From Bryobacterales bacterium (lineage in GTDB: Bacteria > Acidobacteriota > Terriglobia > Bryobacterales > Bryobacteraceae): 6,487 nt of DNA. The DNA is taken from the NCBI GenBank assembly GCA_003139735.1, contig PLGA01000259.1:1-6487 (forward strand). Direction: 5' to 3'. The notes under the pieces are model-generated. The model was not told where the DNA came from. It saw only the letters and a program-made list of their open reading frames with translations, and did not search any database. Positions 6,404 to 6,487 of this stretch are shown here, in pieces. The position numbers and the translations under genes were made by a program. Position 1 is the first letter of the stretch. The number at the start of each line of letters is the position of its first letter.

Positions 6404-6487
6404 GGCGGGGCGGGCGATTCGCCTTTCGCCCCGTTCCGGGGCTCGGTTGGTCTAACGCGCTATTCCACACGGCTCACGCCGTGGGCT
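6404..6487 (+). repeat. Hairpin-rich GC sequence at the right edge, repeat or terminator
   Basis: Immediately after the mutarotase-like gene are three stacked palindromes: GGGGCG (6407-6412) with CGCCCC (6427-6432); GCCCCG (6428-6433) with CGGGGC (6437-6442) around TTC; and CACGGC (6468-6473) with GCCGTG (6478-6483) around TCAC. The first two share bases and are mutually exclusive. There is no T-run, so a standard terminator is doubtful. The phrase around CACACGGCTCACGCCGTGGG resembles a dispersed intergenic repeat I have seen in similar genomes, from memory, and it runs off the window end. Confidence 0.5.

Overview
This is a GC-rich bacterial chromosomal window with two convergent/divergent gene blocks, several TTG or GTG starts, and at least three families of small non-coding repeats. 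A W-x-P-G-x-W repeat protein remnant, a twin-arginine-exported Gfo/Idh/MocA oxidoreductase, a mutarotase-like protein of unknown function and abundant short repeats together fit an Acidobacteria genome (Solibacter/Bryobacter type). This placement is inferred from gene style, not from a marker gene.

Left block (1-1205). This part looks decayed. A dispersed GC-rich repeat sits at the left edge, followed by an 8-bp-stem hairpin. Next is a minus-strand tryptophan/tyrosine-rich repeat protein gene that lacks its signal peptide and carries a one-base shift in a run of five C (plus strand). About 460 bases follow without a convincing gene, though one frame holds what may be zinc-ribbon wreckage.

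Centre-left (1206-2412, minus strand). A family 4-type glycosyltransferase starts at about 2412. It carries an in-frame 66-base insertion that matches the left-edge repeat and adds about 22 residues at the junction of its two Rossmann domains. A 42-codon ORF begins one base after its stop.

Centre (2413-3832, plus strand). Three tandem 13-base units separate the glycosyltransferase from the divergent queC-queE pair. QueE (7-carboxy-7-deazaguanine synthase) and QueC (7-cyano-7-deazaguanine synthase) act in sequence in the preQ0/queuosine pathway. queE starts at a TTG inside the end of queC, which suggests translational coupling.

Right block (3833-6487). A 106-base inverted repeat, each arm made of three 10-base units, fills the gap between the convergent queE and oxidoreductase genes. 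The oxidoreductase (minus, Tat signal) is divergent from a 303-residue mutarotase-like protein (plus), so both may serve exported or periplasmic sugar metabolism. The window ends in a third, hairpin-rich repeat-like sequence.

I found no rRNA, tRNA, CRISPR array, transposase or phage gene. The most unusual signal is the small repeat that has become part of the glycosyltransferase coding sequence.
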